Below, one piece after another: positions 1 to 5,049 of a stretch of DNA of 5,049 bases; within the stretch, counting starts at the first letter, position 1, and every line of letters starts with the position of its first letter. The DNA lies in assembly GCA_018378255.1 (NCBI GenBank), contig JAGZXV010000288.1:1-5049 (forward strand), written 5' to 3'. The stretch comes from Clostridiaceae bacterium. GTDB taxonomy: Bacteria; Bacillota; Clostridia; Lachnospirales; Lachnospiraceae. The translations under genes and the position numbers were made by a program. The notes under the pieces are model-generated. The model was not told where the DNA came from and made no database searches. It was given only the letters and a program-made list of their open reading frames with translations.

Positions 1-160
1 CTGCGCACTCCAAAGAGTGCAAACGGTCCCCGCAGCAATTCATTCCGGCCGGATTCCCCCTCACGACACCCTCCAACCGGGGATGGAAGACTCAGCCATA
101 TCCCTCACCACACCGTACATGGTCCGTTCCGGACGCGTCCTCCCAACCTCAGTTAAATCA
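1..160. other. G+C-rich segment without a supported gene
   Basis: This stretch is about 59% G+C, against about 36% in the 130 bases that follow, so composition changes sharply near position 160. I find no convincing gene. It contains a perfect 6-bp stem with a CAAA loop (5-20), a small stem GTCCG-TTC-CGGAC (122-134) and a 10-bp palindrome GGACGCGTCC (131-140). The minus strand is open from the lysR promoter region to a TGA near 62, but has no ribosome binding site or recognisable product. The minus strand around 101-120 (TACGGTGTGGTGAGGG) faintly recalls sequence near the 3' end of bacterial group II introns, but the pairing strand of a domain V is absent. It may be the tail of a neighbouring gene or element lying mostly outside the window. 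Confidence 0.4.
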
Positions 161-190
161 CCAAAAGAAGCTCCCCAGTCTACTGTCTGA

Positions 191-222
191 ACTATTGCAA
201 GATAGTATTGAACTGTTGCAAT
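191..222. promoter_or_regulatory. Dyads overlapping the lysR -35 region, candidate operator
   Basis: Two inverted repeats are nested here. ACTAT-N6-ATAGT lies at 191-206, and ATTGCAA (194-200) is mirrored by TTGCAAT (216-222) across 15 bases. The second dyad spans the predicted -35 element at 208-213. LysR-type regulators commonly bind interrupted dyads at their own promoter and repress themselves, so an autoregulatory site is a reasonable reading. That the encoded regulator binds here is inference. Confidence 0.45.
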
Positions 223-237
223 TCTTTCTGATACAAT
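208..237 (+). promoter_or_regulatory. Predicted sigma-A promoter of the LysR-type gene
   Basis: TTGAAC (208-213) and TACAAT (232-237) are separated by 18 bases. The -10 matches the consensus at five of six positions and the -35 at four of six. Transcription would start near 244, leaving a leader of about 50 bases that contains a perfect hairpin and the ribosome binding site. No better pair is seen in the 130 bases before the gene. Confidence 0.55.
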
Positions 238-247
238 AGAAAAGATA

Positions 248-265
248 AGGGTGATAAATCACCCT
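248..265 (+). promoter_or_regulatory. Perfect stem-loop at the 5' end of the lysR leader
   Basis: AGGGTGA pairs with TCACCCT around a TAAA loop, a perfect 7-bp stem. It is not followed by a run of T, so it is not an intrinsic terminator. It would start a few bases after the predicted transcription start (about 244) and ends 15 bases before the GGGAGG ribosome binding site. It could be a DNA operator immediately downstream of the promoter or a 5' stem that stabilises the mRNA. The sequence alone does not decide between these. Confidence 0.45.
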
Positions 266-280
266 GTCAAATAATACAAT

Positions 281-286
281 GGGAGG
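281..286 (+). promoter_or_regulatory. Ribosome binding site that fixes the lysR start
   Basis: GGGAGG sits 7 bases before the ATG at 294. An in-frame ATG at 279 lies directly on top of this site and has no Shine-Dalgarno sequence of its own, so the shorter protein starting at 294 is preferred. Confidence 0.8.
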
Positions 287-293
287 AAAAAGA

Positions 294-1253
294 ATGGAAC
301 CAGTCGAAGTAAGGGATATGCTGTATATCCTGGGCGTATGTGAAGAGCGCAGCTTTTCCCGGGCAGCGGAAAAGTATTATATTTCGCAGCCGGCGCTCAG
401 CAAAATTGTAAAACGGGTAGAGGGGAATCTTGGCGCACAAATCTTTGACCGGAGTTCGGTTCCTCTGAAGGTGACGCCCGAAGGGGAAGTATTTGTCGAC
501 TACTTCAGGAAGATGCAGGAGATTCATCTTGAGATAGAGGGGTATTGCGATGAACTGCGCCGCCACAGAAAATGCGATCTGAATATCGGAGCGCCATCTT
601 TTTTCTGCACATATGTGCTTCCTCCCCTGATCAATGCTTTTAAAATGGAATATCCTGGTATTGCAATCAAGATGATAGAAAGCAATGACAGTGATTTATG
701 CAAATTTCTCAAGGCCGGAATGGTGGATCTGGGATTTTCCGTAGAGCCAACCATGCCTTCTAACTTTAAATCCTTTGTACTCCAAAAAGAGAATATCATC
801 TTAGCGGTTCCCAGCAGCCTGGCGATTAACCGGGAGCTCCTATCCTATGCCATTGGATATGAAGACATATGCAGCGGCCGTTTTCTGATGCCGGAAATCC
901 CGGGGGTACAGATGGAATGGTTTGCAAAAGAGAATTTCCTGTTTCTGAAAAGAGGCAACGATATGCACCGCAGGGGGCTTAAAATCTGCCGGGACGCAGG
1001 TTTTGAACCGAATATCGTCATGGAAATGGATCAGCTCCTCAGCGCCTGCTATCTTGCCGGGGCCGGTTCGGGAATTACCTTTATCCGAGCCAGTATTCCC
1101 TATTACATAGACCCGTCGGAGGAATTGGTATTCTATAAAATTAACCATCCGGATACAACCCGCAATCTGAGCGTTTATTACAGAGATGAGGAGTGTACTG
1201 CATTACAGAAGCTGTTTATTGAACATCTAAAAAATACACCGATGCCGGGATGA
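294..1253 (+). CDS. LysR-family transcriptional regulator
   Basis: A cytoplasmic DNA-binding regulator of 319 residues, the usual length for the family. The N-terminal winged helix-turn-helix covers about residues 5-64. Its recognition region is SFSRAAEKYYISQPALSKIV (20-39), followed by the wing GAQIFDRSSVPLKVTPEG (47-64). A helical linker leads to the periplasmic-binding-protein-like effector domain, beginning near LNIGAPSFFCTYVLPPLINAF and containing the typical YPGI and VDLGFSV segments. The late glycine-rich GAGSGITFI is also typical. It is encoded on the same strand as, and 162 bp upstream of, the metabolic operon rather than divergently. It probably senses a substrate or product of that operon and also controls itself. 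The inducer cannot be predicted. No intrinsic terminator is visible after the stop, so some read-through into the operon is possible. Confidence 0.93.
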   Translation: MEPVEVRDMLYILGVCEERSFSRAAEKYYISQPALSKIVKRVEGNLGAQIFDRSSVPLKVTPEGEVFVDYFRKMQEIHLEIEGYCDELRRHRKCDLNIGAPSFFCTYVLPPLINAFKMEYPGIAIKMIESNDSDLCKFLKAGMVDLGFSVEPTMPSNFKSFVLQKENIILAVPSSLAINRELLSYAIGYEDICSGRFLMPEIPGVQMEWFAKENFLFLKRGNDMHRRGLKICRDAGFEPNIVMEMDQLLSACYLAGAGSGITFIRASIPYYIDPSEELVFYKINHPDTTRNLSVYYRDEECTALQKLFIEHLKNTPMPG

Positions 1254-1295
1254 GTCTATTCCATTTCTGACATGAAAGTATATCCCCCTGTCTAT

Positions 1296-1324
1296 TGGAC
1301 AATATATCGCCCTAATGCTATGAT
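1296..1324 (+). promoter_or_regulatory. Predicted sigma-A promoter of the metabolic operon
   Basis: TGGACA (1296-1301) and TATGAT (1319-1324) are separated by exactly 17 bases. Each hexamer matches the consensus at five of six positions, and a TGC just before the -10 gives an extended -10 motif. Transcription would begin near 1331, leaving a leader of about 85 bases. The -35 lies inside the palindrome TATTG-GA-CAATA (1293-1304), a likely site for regulation. Confidence 0.65.
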
Positions 1325-1332
1325 CGGATTAA

Positions 1333-1358
1333 GGTACAAAGTGATACCAAATAAGTAT
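1333..1358. promoter_or_regulatory. Overlapping dyads with a LysR-type T-N11-A box
   Basis: ATAC-N7-GTAT (1344-1358) contains the T-N11-A arrangement typical of LysR-type binding sites. It overlaps a second dyad, GGTA-N8-TACC (1333-1348). AGTATTG here (1354-1360) also occurs in the lysR promoter (204-210), and CTATTG occurs both at 192-197 and at 1292-1297. The box lies just downstream of the predicted transcription start, a position that fits repression better than activation. Binding is inferred. Confidence 0.45.
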
Positions 1359-1415
1359 TGGCCCGGCGTGTTATCGTATGCAAAGCGGCGGACTAAGCGA
1401 ACAGGAGGGTAATTT

Positions 1416-2630
1416 ATGACGGTAGCAGAAAAATTTTCTAATCTTGGAATTGACAATGCTCCAGGACAGGAAAGTCTTCAGAAGTCAACGGTGCTTGAAT
1501 TTAGAGGGGAGAAGATTCCTGGAGCTGCAGTTGATTTTTCACACGGTGATGTCGATGCACATGAGCCGATTCCCGGCAGCTTTGAAGTGTTTGCAAAAGG
1601 TGTCGAAGAGGGCGGTTCCCAGGCCTATACGCCCTATCGGGGGAAAAAAAGCATATTGGAGCATGTGGCAGCCCATTTATCAGCCTTTACAGGGCTTCAG
1701 ATTAATCCGGATGAGAATCTGATTTTGACACCTGGAACACAGGGGGCTTTATTTCTTGCGGCGGGCAGCAATATTCTGCCGGGCGACAAGGTGGCTATTG
1801 TGGAGCCGGATTATTTTGCAAACCGTAAGATGGTGGAATTCTTCCATGGTGTACTCGTTCCCATCCCTATGCAATACGAAAACAGGATCGGCAGCGCAGG
1901 AATTGATTTGGAAATACTGGAAAAGGCATTTATTGACGGAGTAAAGCTGTTTATTTTCTCCAATCCCAATAATCCGGTGGGATGTATTTATTCCTATGAA
2001 GAAATCTGCGGAATTGCTTCGCTGGCAAAGAAGTATGATGTCACATTGATAGTGGATGAGCTTTATTCGCGTCAGATTTATCCGGGGATGACATATACAC
2101 ACCTTTGCGCTCAGAAAGAGATTCCGGATAATCTGGTTACCATTATGGGGCCGTCGAAGACGGAATCGCTCAGCGGATACCGGCTGGGGGCGGCATTCGG
2201 AAATGCAGAAATAATTGAACGCATGGAAAAGCTCCAGGCTATTATGTCCCTTAGGTGCAGCGGATATAATCAGGCCGTATTTACCACCTGGTTTAATGAA
2301 CCGGAAGGCTGGATGACGGCCAGGACAGCAAAGCATAAGGAAATACATGATGCAATTATGGAAAAATTGGCGGGCGTACCGGGGGTTTATGCAAGACCGG
2401 CAGAAGGCGGAAGCTATTTATTTATCAGGATTCCTGAACTGGATATATCACTTCATCATTTTATCAGGATTGTCCGAGAGATGGCTGATGTGACAGTGAC
2501 ACCCGGCACGGAATTCGATCCGAAATGTATCTGGCAGTTCCGTATTAATTTTTCCCAGGATAAAGACAAGGCGGTTGCCGGAATAGAACGGCTGCTTCAG
2601 ATTATGGAACGGTACCGTAAGCACGGATAA
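1416..2630 (+). CDS. PLP-dependent class I/II aminotransferase
   Basis: A cytoplasmic enzyme of 404 residues that transfers an amino group between an amino acid and a 2-oxo acid using pyridoxal phosphate (fold type I). Visible landmarks in aspartate-aminotransferase order are: GTQGAL (107-112) for cofactor phosphate contacts, the SNPNNPVG loop with Asn186, VDELY with Asp214 and Tyr217, and SKTESLSGYRLG with Schiff-base Lys248 and phosphate-binding Arg256. Arg376 in FRINFS is the expected substrate carboxylate-binding arginine. All catalytic positions are present, so the gene looks intact. AGGAGG lies 7 bases before the ATG, which fixes the start. It is first in the operon, 16 bp before an aspartate dehydrogenase-family gene, so an acidic amino acid or its keto acid is a sensible substrate. 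The subfamily is too broad to name one, and a beta-lyase or decarboxylase variant cannot be excluded. Confidence 0.9.
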   Translation: MTVAEKFSNLGIDNAPGQESLQKSTVLEFRGEKIPGAAVDFSHGDVDAHEPIPGSFEVFAKGVEEGGSQAYTPYRGKKSILEHVAAHLSAFTGLQINPDENLILTPGTQGALFLAAGSNILPGDKVAIVEPDYFANRKMVEFFHGVLVPIPMQYENRIGSAGIDLEILEKAFIDGVKLFIFSNPNNPVGCIYSYEEICGIASLAKKYDVTLIVDELYSRQIYPGMTYTHLCAQKEIPDNLVTIMGPSKTESLSGYRLGAAFGNAEIIERMEKLQAIMSLRCSGYNQAVFTTWFNEPEGWMTARTAKHKEIHDAIMEKLAGVPGVYARPAEGGSYLFIRIPELDISLHHFIRIVREMADVTVTPGTEFDPKCIWQFRINFSQDKDKAVAGIERLLQIMERYRKHG

Positions 2631-2646
2631 TGGAGGAGCAAGGAAA

Positions 2647-3396
2647 ATGAAAATTGCATTTTTAGGCGGTGGAAAAATAGGCAGAGCCATGATTGAGCAT
2701 GTTGTGAAAAATAAAAATGGCGAGATTGTTTTCATCTACGATCCTTTTTTGAATGAAGCTGAAATTTTTGGTATTAAAGTGGTGAATGAAATTACAGAAA
2801 GTATATTTAATGGACTTGATCTGGTAGTGGAATGTGCGCAGGCATCGGTGTTATCTGATCATCTCGCAAAAATCCTGCCTTGCTGCAGTATCATGCCGTT
2901 TTCTATGACAGCCTTCCGTGACGATGGTTTAAGAGAACAGGCAAAGGAACTTTGTGAAAGGTATGGTACGAATGTATTCCTGCCGCATGGGGCAATTCTT
3001 GGGTTGGATGGTATTTTTGACGGCCGTGATGTCCTGAAGGAAGTAAGTGTTGAGACAATTAAGAATCCAAAGAGCCTTGGACGCGATGATAAGGAAGTAA
3101 CCGTTCTATTCGAAGGAACTACCAGGAAGGCAACTGAATTATTTCCGAGGAATGTCAATGTACATGCCGCTGTTGCACTTGCCGGAATTGGCTTTGACCG
3201 CACCCGGTCTAAGATAACGGCCGATCCATCGGTTGACACCAATACTCATATAATTCATCTGGCCGGGGACGGGATTGATTTTGAAATCCGTGTTTCCAGT
3301 TTTTCAGAGGGGGGAGTTTCCGGAAAATATGTTCCTCTTTCTGCATGCGGGAGCCTGGATCGGGTTTCGGGAGTTTCCGGATATCAATTTGTATAA
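2647..3396 (+). CDS. L-aspartate dehydrogenase family protein (NadX-like)
   Basis: A 249-residue NAD(P)-dependent oxidoreductase, close to the usual length of the family. L-aspartate dehydrogenase (EC 1.4.1.21) interconverts aspartate and iminoaspartate, which hydrolyses to oxaloacetate and ammonia. The N-terminal Rossmann motif GGGKIG (7-12) follows a beta strand. LVVECAQ (59-65), PHGAILGLDGI (113-123) and FEGTTRKATELFPRNVNV (155-172) match characteristic family segments. His201 in TNTH is the likely catalytic histidine. GGAGGA precedes the ATG by 9 bases. The C-terminal end departs from the usual family ending and carries a 13-bp repeat coding GVSG twice. Known nadX genes often sit with nadA/nadC for NAD synthesis. 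Here the partners are an aminotransferase, a COG2309 protein and a symporter, suggesting a catabolic or specialised role. The exact substrate may not be aspartate. Confidence 0.85.
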   Translation: MKIAFLGGGKIGRAMIEHVVKNKNGEIVFIYDPFLNEAEIFGIKVVNEITESIFNGLDLVVECAQASVLSDHLAKILPCCSIMPFSMTAFRDDGLREQAKELCERYGTNVFLPHGAILGLDGIFDGRDVLKEVSVETIKNPKSLGRDDKEVTVLFEGTTRKATELFPRNVNVHAAVALAGIGFDRTRSKITADPSVDTNTHIIHLAGDGIDFEIRVSSFSEGGVSGKYVPLSACGSLDRVSGVSGYQFV

Positions 3397-3426
3397 CTAT
3401 AGAGGAATATCAGGAGGCAATAAATT

Positions 3427-4380
3427 ATGAAAGCGGCAGATATTTTGTTTGAGATATGCGGAAATTGTAAAAAAGATGAAAATATATTAATTATTACCGA
3501 CCAAACCAGTTATGAAATTGCAAAACGTGTGTATCTGGAAACAGGTGATTATCCAAACCGTACACTGCTTATGACAGAGGAAACGGGTATGCATGGGGCT
3601 GATCCGAGTCCCCTGGCATGCGAGGCCATGAAACGGGCTGATATAATATATGGCTGTACCACTTTCTCTCTGTTCCATTCACCAACCCGCCGGGAGGCGG
3701 CAGCAAAAGGAGTCCGGTTTGTCAATATGGTGGACTATCGTATGGATATGCTGGATACTGGAGGATTGTTTAGTGATTTTTATTCATTGGGATCGATTTG
3801 CCAAAAGATTGCAGAAAATCTGGAAGGTAAAGACAGATGCCATATTACAACGGAATTAGGAACCGATTTTATTTGTTCTATCAAAGGACGCAAACCGAAT
3901 CCGCAAATTGGACGCAGCCCCGGAAAAGGGATGGTATCTTCCCCACCTGATGTGGAATGCGCTACCTGCGCGGTAGAGGGTACCGCAAATGGAGTGATTT
4001 ATATAGACGGAAGCATTCCCTTTCCAGGCCTTGGTTTGATTCATAATCCGGTTAAACTGACGATTAAAGAAAGCCGTATAATAAATATAGAGGGAGGAGA
4101 GGAAGCGGAAAAACTTAAAAATATTTTGAATAGTGTAGATGATCCCAATGCCTACATTGTTGGTGAGATTGGCTTAGGATTAAATCCAAATTGTAAATTG
4201 AGTGGTTCCATGTTAGAAGACGAGGGGTGTGGTGGCACAATTCATCTGGCATGTGGTGATAATGTAAGCTTTGGGGGACGCACATCCTGCCGGTTACATT
4301 TGGATATGATATTTAAATCGCCAACAATGATAGTGGATAATGTTAAGATTCTTGATCAGGGAGAAGTGGTCTGCTGTTAA
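3427..4380 (+). CDS. COG2309-type aminopeptidase / NicX-like metalloprotein
   Basis: A 317-residue soluble protein of the group that includes M29 (AmpS/AmpT) aminopeptidases and 2,5-dihydroxypyridine 5,6-dioxygenase NicX. Landmarks are VEGTANGVIYIDGSI (183-197), GEIGLGLNP (246-254), LEDEGCGGTIHLACGDN (263-279), and FGG followed by LHLD (290-293). Candidate metal ligands are Glu184, Glu247, Glu266, His273, His291 and Asp293. The short 17-residue gap between the two histidines resembles compact COG2309 proteins more than the larger classical enzymes. It has 15 cysteines, including CGNC (11-14), CATC (178-181) and a C-terminal CC. A peptidase or other hydrolase is likelier than an oxygenase if the host is an anaerobe, but the reaction is not established by sequence. 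AGGAGG lies 9 bases before the ATG, and the preceding gene ends 30 bp upstream. Confidence 0.8.
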   Translation: MKAADILFEICGNCKKDENILIITDQTSYEIAKRVYLETGDYPNRTLLMTEETGMHGADPSPLACEAMKRADIIYGCTTFSLFHSPTRREAAAKGVRFVNMVDYRMDMLDTGGLFSDFYSLGSICQKIAENLEGKDRCHITTELGTDFICSIKGRKPNPQIGRSPGKGMVSSPPDVECATCAVEGTANGVIYIDGSIPFPGLGLIHNPVKLTIKESRIINIEGGEEAEKLKNILNSVDDPNAYIVGEIGLGLNPNCKLSGSMLEDEGCGGTIHLACGDNVSFGGRTSCRLHLDMIFKSPTMIVDNVKILDQGEVVCC

Positions 4381-4404
4381 GGCAAAGGAGGGGGAGTTTA
4401 ATTT

Positions 4405-4988
4405 ATGGGGAGAGAACAAAAAAACTTAGTGTAGCCAACCAGATGCTAATTGCAATGGCGGCTGGTATTATTGTAGGCATTATTATGATGCTGCTGAAAT
4501 CTTTTTTGATAAATGGCGGAAATGAAAAAATCTGGAGCATGATTGACTGGTTACTGTTTGCAGATATTACAGCACCTGGTAATGCAACATCCATTGGCTT
4601 GTTTTATATAATTAAAACTTTATTCATTGCGGGACTTCAATTTGGTATTGTTCCATTGGTACTTACCTCGATTTCGCTCTCATTATGTTCGCTGACGGAT
4701 ACGGCAAAGCTTGGCAGAATTGCAGGTAAATGTTTGGCCGGTTTTCTTGGCTTTTATGTATTTGGAGCATTGATTGCTGTTGCAGCTTCAATAGTTGCCA
4801 TCAAGACCGGTTTCTTCAGTCAAACAATTGCAGTGAGTGGTACAGCAGAAGCAGTTGTGGAATATTCCGTTGCGAATCCATTGGCAATTTTGATTAAAGC
4901 CGTACCTGCTAATTTATTTGTTGTTCTGACGGAGGGCGTAAATTTTTTTATGTCTTTAAAATTGGAAGTTCCATTCAGTTGGAATTAG
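4405..4988 (+). pseudogene. Dicarboxylate/amino acid:cation symporter, frameshifted and truncated
   Basis: This is the N-terminal part of a membrane symporter of the DAACS (GltP/DctA-like) family, which takes up acidic amino acids or C4-dicarboxylates with sodium or protons. The natural start is ATG 4405, behind AAAGGAGGGGGAG and 24 bp after the previous gene. That frame stops at TAG 4432. Re-reading one base in the A-run at 4418-4424 joins it to LSVANQ plus the long frame beginning with ATG 4443, which has no ribosome binding site. From that ATG, hydrophobic segments lie at about 1-22, 51-81 and 88-120. AVPANLFVVLTEG (153-165) is the family segment before the next helix. After Gly165 the sequence (VNFFMSLKL to a stop at 4986) no longer resembles the family, whose members are about 400-450 residues. 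It is probably non-functional as it stands, unless translation reinitiates and the fragment has some other role. Confidence 0.8.
4418..4425 (+). other. A7 homopolymer / A-AAA-AAC slippery site at a frame break
   Basis: Seven A are followed by C. In the frame of ATG 4405 the codons are CAA AAA AAC, so bases 4419-4425 form the heptamer A-AAA-AAC, a known class of -1 slippery sequence. A -1 slip here leads exactly into the symporter frame. A purine-rich GGGGAGAG (4407-4414) lies just upstream, and the zero-frame stop is at 4432-4434. A lost A in the run (mutation or sequencing error) explains the same facts more simply. Confidence 0.5.
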
Positions 4989-5049
4989 ATATGTAGCAAT
5001 TTTTGGAACTTTTTGTCACTTTTTCCGGATGTTCCATCTCCTTACTTTT
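4938..5049. other. A+T-rich tail unrelated to the symporter, possible element edge
   Basis: From about 4938 (GTAAATTTT) the sequence stops resembling the symporter in every frame. It contains a palindrome GGAAGTTCC (4964-4972) and two copies of ACTTTTT 10 bases apart (5008-5014, 5018-5024). The minus strand is open from the window end to a TGA near 4977. That would give a short C-terminal peptide ending NCYISNSN, which I do not recognise. The abrupt loss of family sequence inside a gene is what an inserted or recombined element would produce. No complete terminal repeat, target duplication or transposase is visible, so the identity is open. Confidence 0.3.

Noticed and set aside
80..140. Group II intron domain V on the minus strand.
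   Set aside because: TACGGTGTGGTGAGGG resembles a 3' strand, but the complementary 5' strand needed for the lower helix (CACCGTA-like) is absent, so no domain V folds.
62..250. Minus-strand open frame from within the lysR promoter region to a TGA near 62.
   Set aside because: No start codon with a ribosome binding site, it crosses the composition boundary and the lysR promoter, and the peptide is not recognisable.
248..265. Intrinsic terminator before lysR.
   Set aside because: The stem is perfect, but no T-run follows and it lies between the predicted promoter and the gene.
279..293. Earlier in-frame ATG at 279 as the start of the LysR-type regulator.
   Set aside because: It overlaps the GGGAGG ribosome binding site of the ATG at 294 and has no upstream Shine-Dalgarno sequence. 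Starting at 294 gives the normal family N-terminus.
1272..1412. A 46-codon open frame filling the gap between regulator and operon, its stop overlapping the region between ribosome binding site and ATG of the aminotransferase gene.
   Set aside because: Its ATG has no ribosome binding site and lies upstream of the operon's predicted transcription start, and the Tyr/Trp/Arg-rich peptide resembles nothing known to me. A chance open frame of this size is expected.
1749..2348. 199-codon minus-strand open frame opposite the aminotransferase gene.
   Set aside because: It lies entirely antisense to an intact gene with all catalytic motifs, and its protein has no recognisable family features.
3427..4380. 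Annotation as a true 2,5-dihydroxypyridine 5,6-dioxygenase.
   Set aside because: The shared metal motifs are also those of COG2309/M29 peptidases, the histidine spacing is the compact form, no nicotinate pathway genes are present, and an oxygenase is unlikely in a probable anaerobe.

Overview
The window looks like chromosomal DNA of a low-to-mid G+C Gram-positive anaerobe, most likely a gut-type member of the Clostridia (Lachnospiraceae-like). The reasons are strong AGGAGG-type ribosome binding sites before most genes, codon use mixing A/T- and G/C-ending codons, a cysteine-rich cytoplasmic enzyme, and the protein families present. This assignment is an inference from style; there is no rRNA or marker gene here.

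Layout: positions 1-160 are G+C-rich (about 59%) and hold no gene I can support. Positions 161-293 are A+T-rich (about 36%) and form the promoter, operator-like dyads and 5' hairpin of a LysR-type regulator gene (294-1253, +). A 162-bp gap follows, with a good sigma-A-type promoter and LysR-type dyads. It drives a tight same-strand gene set: a fold-type I PLP aminotransferase (1416-2630), an L-aspartate dehydrogenase-family oxidoreductase (2647-3396), a metal-dependent COG2309 / M29 / NicX-like protein (3427-4380), and the first part of a dicarboxylate/amino acid:cation symporter (4405-4988). Gene gaps are 16, 30 and 24 bp, so this is almost certainly one operon.

The transporter is broken twice. 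A -1 frame disruption lies in a run of seven A (4418-4424), and resemblance to the family stops at about 4937, less than halfway through. The last ~110 bp are A+T-rich, contain no symporter sequence, and may be the edge of an inserted element.

Working model (inference): the regulator senses an acidic amino acid or a related metabolite. The symporter would import it, the COG2309 protein would hydrolyse or otherwise open a derivative, and the aminotransferase and aspartate dehydrogenase would move the amino group between keto acids, ammonia and NAD(P)H. The dehydrogenase is away from any NAD-biosynthesis gene visible here, which suggests a catabolic or dedicated metabolite role. The exact substrate cannot be read from the sequence.
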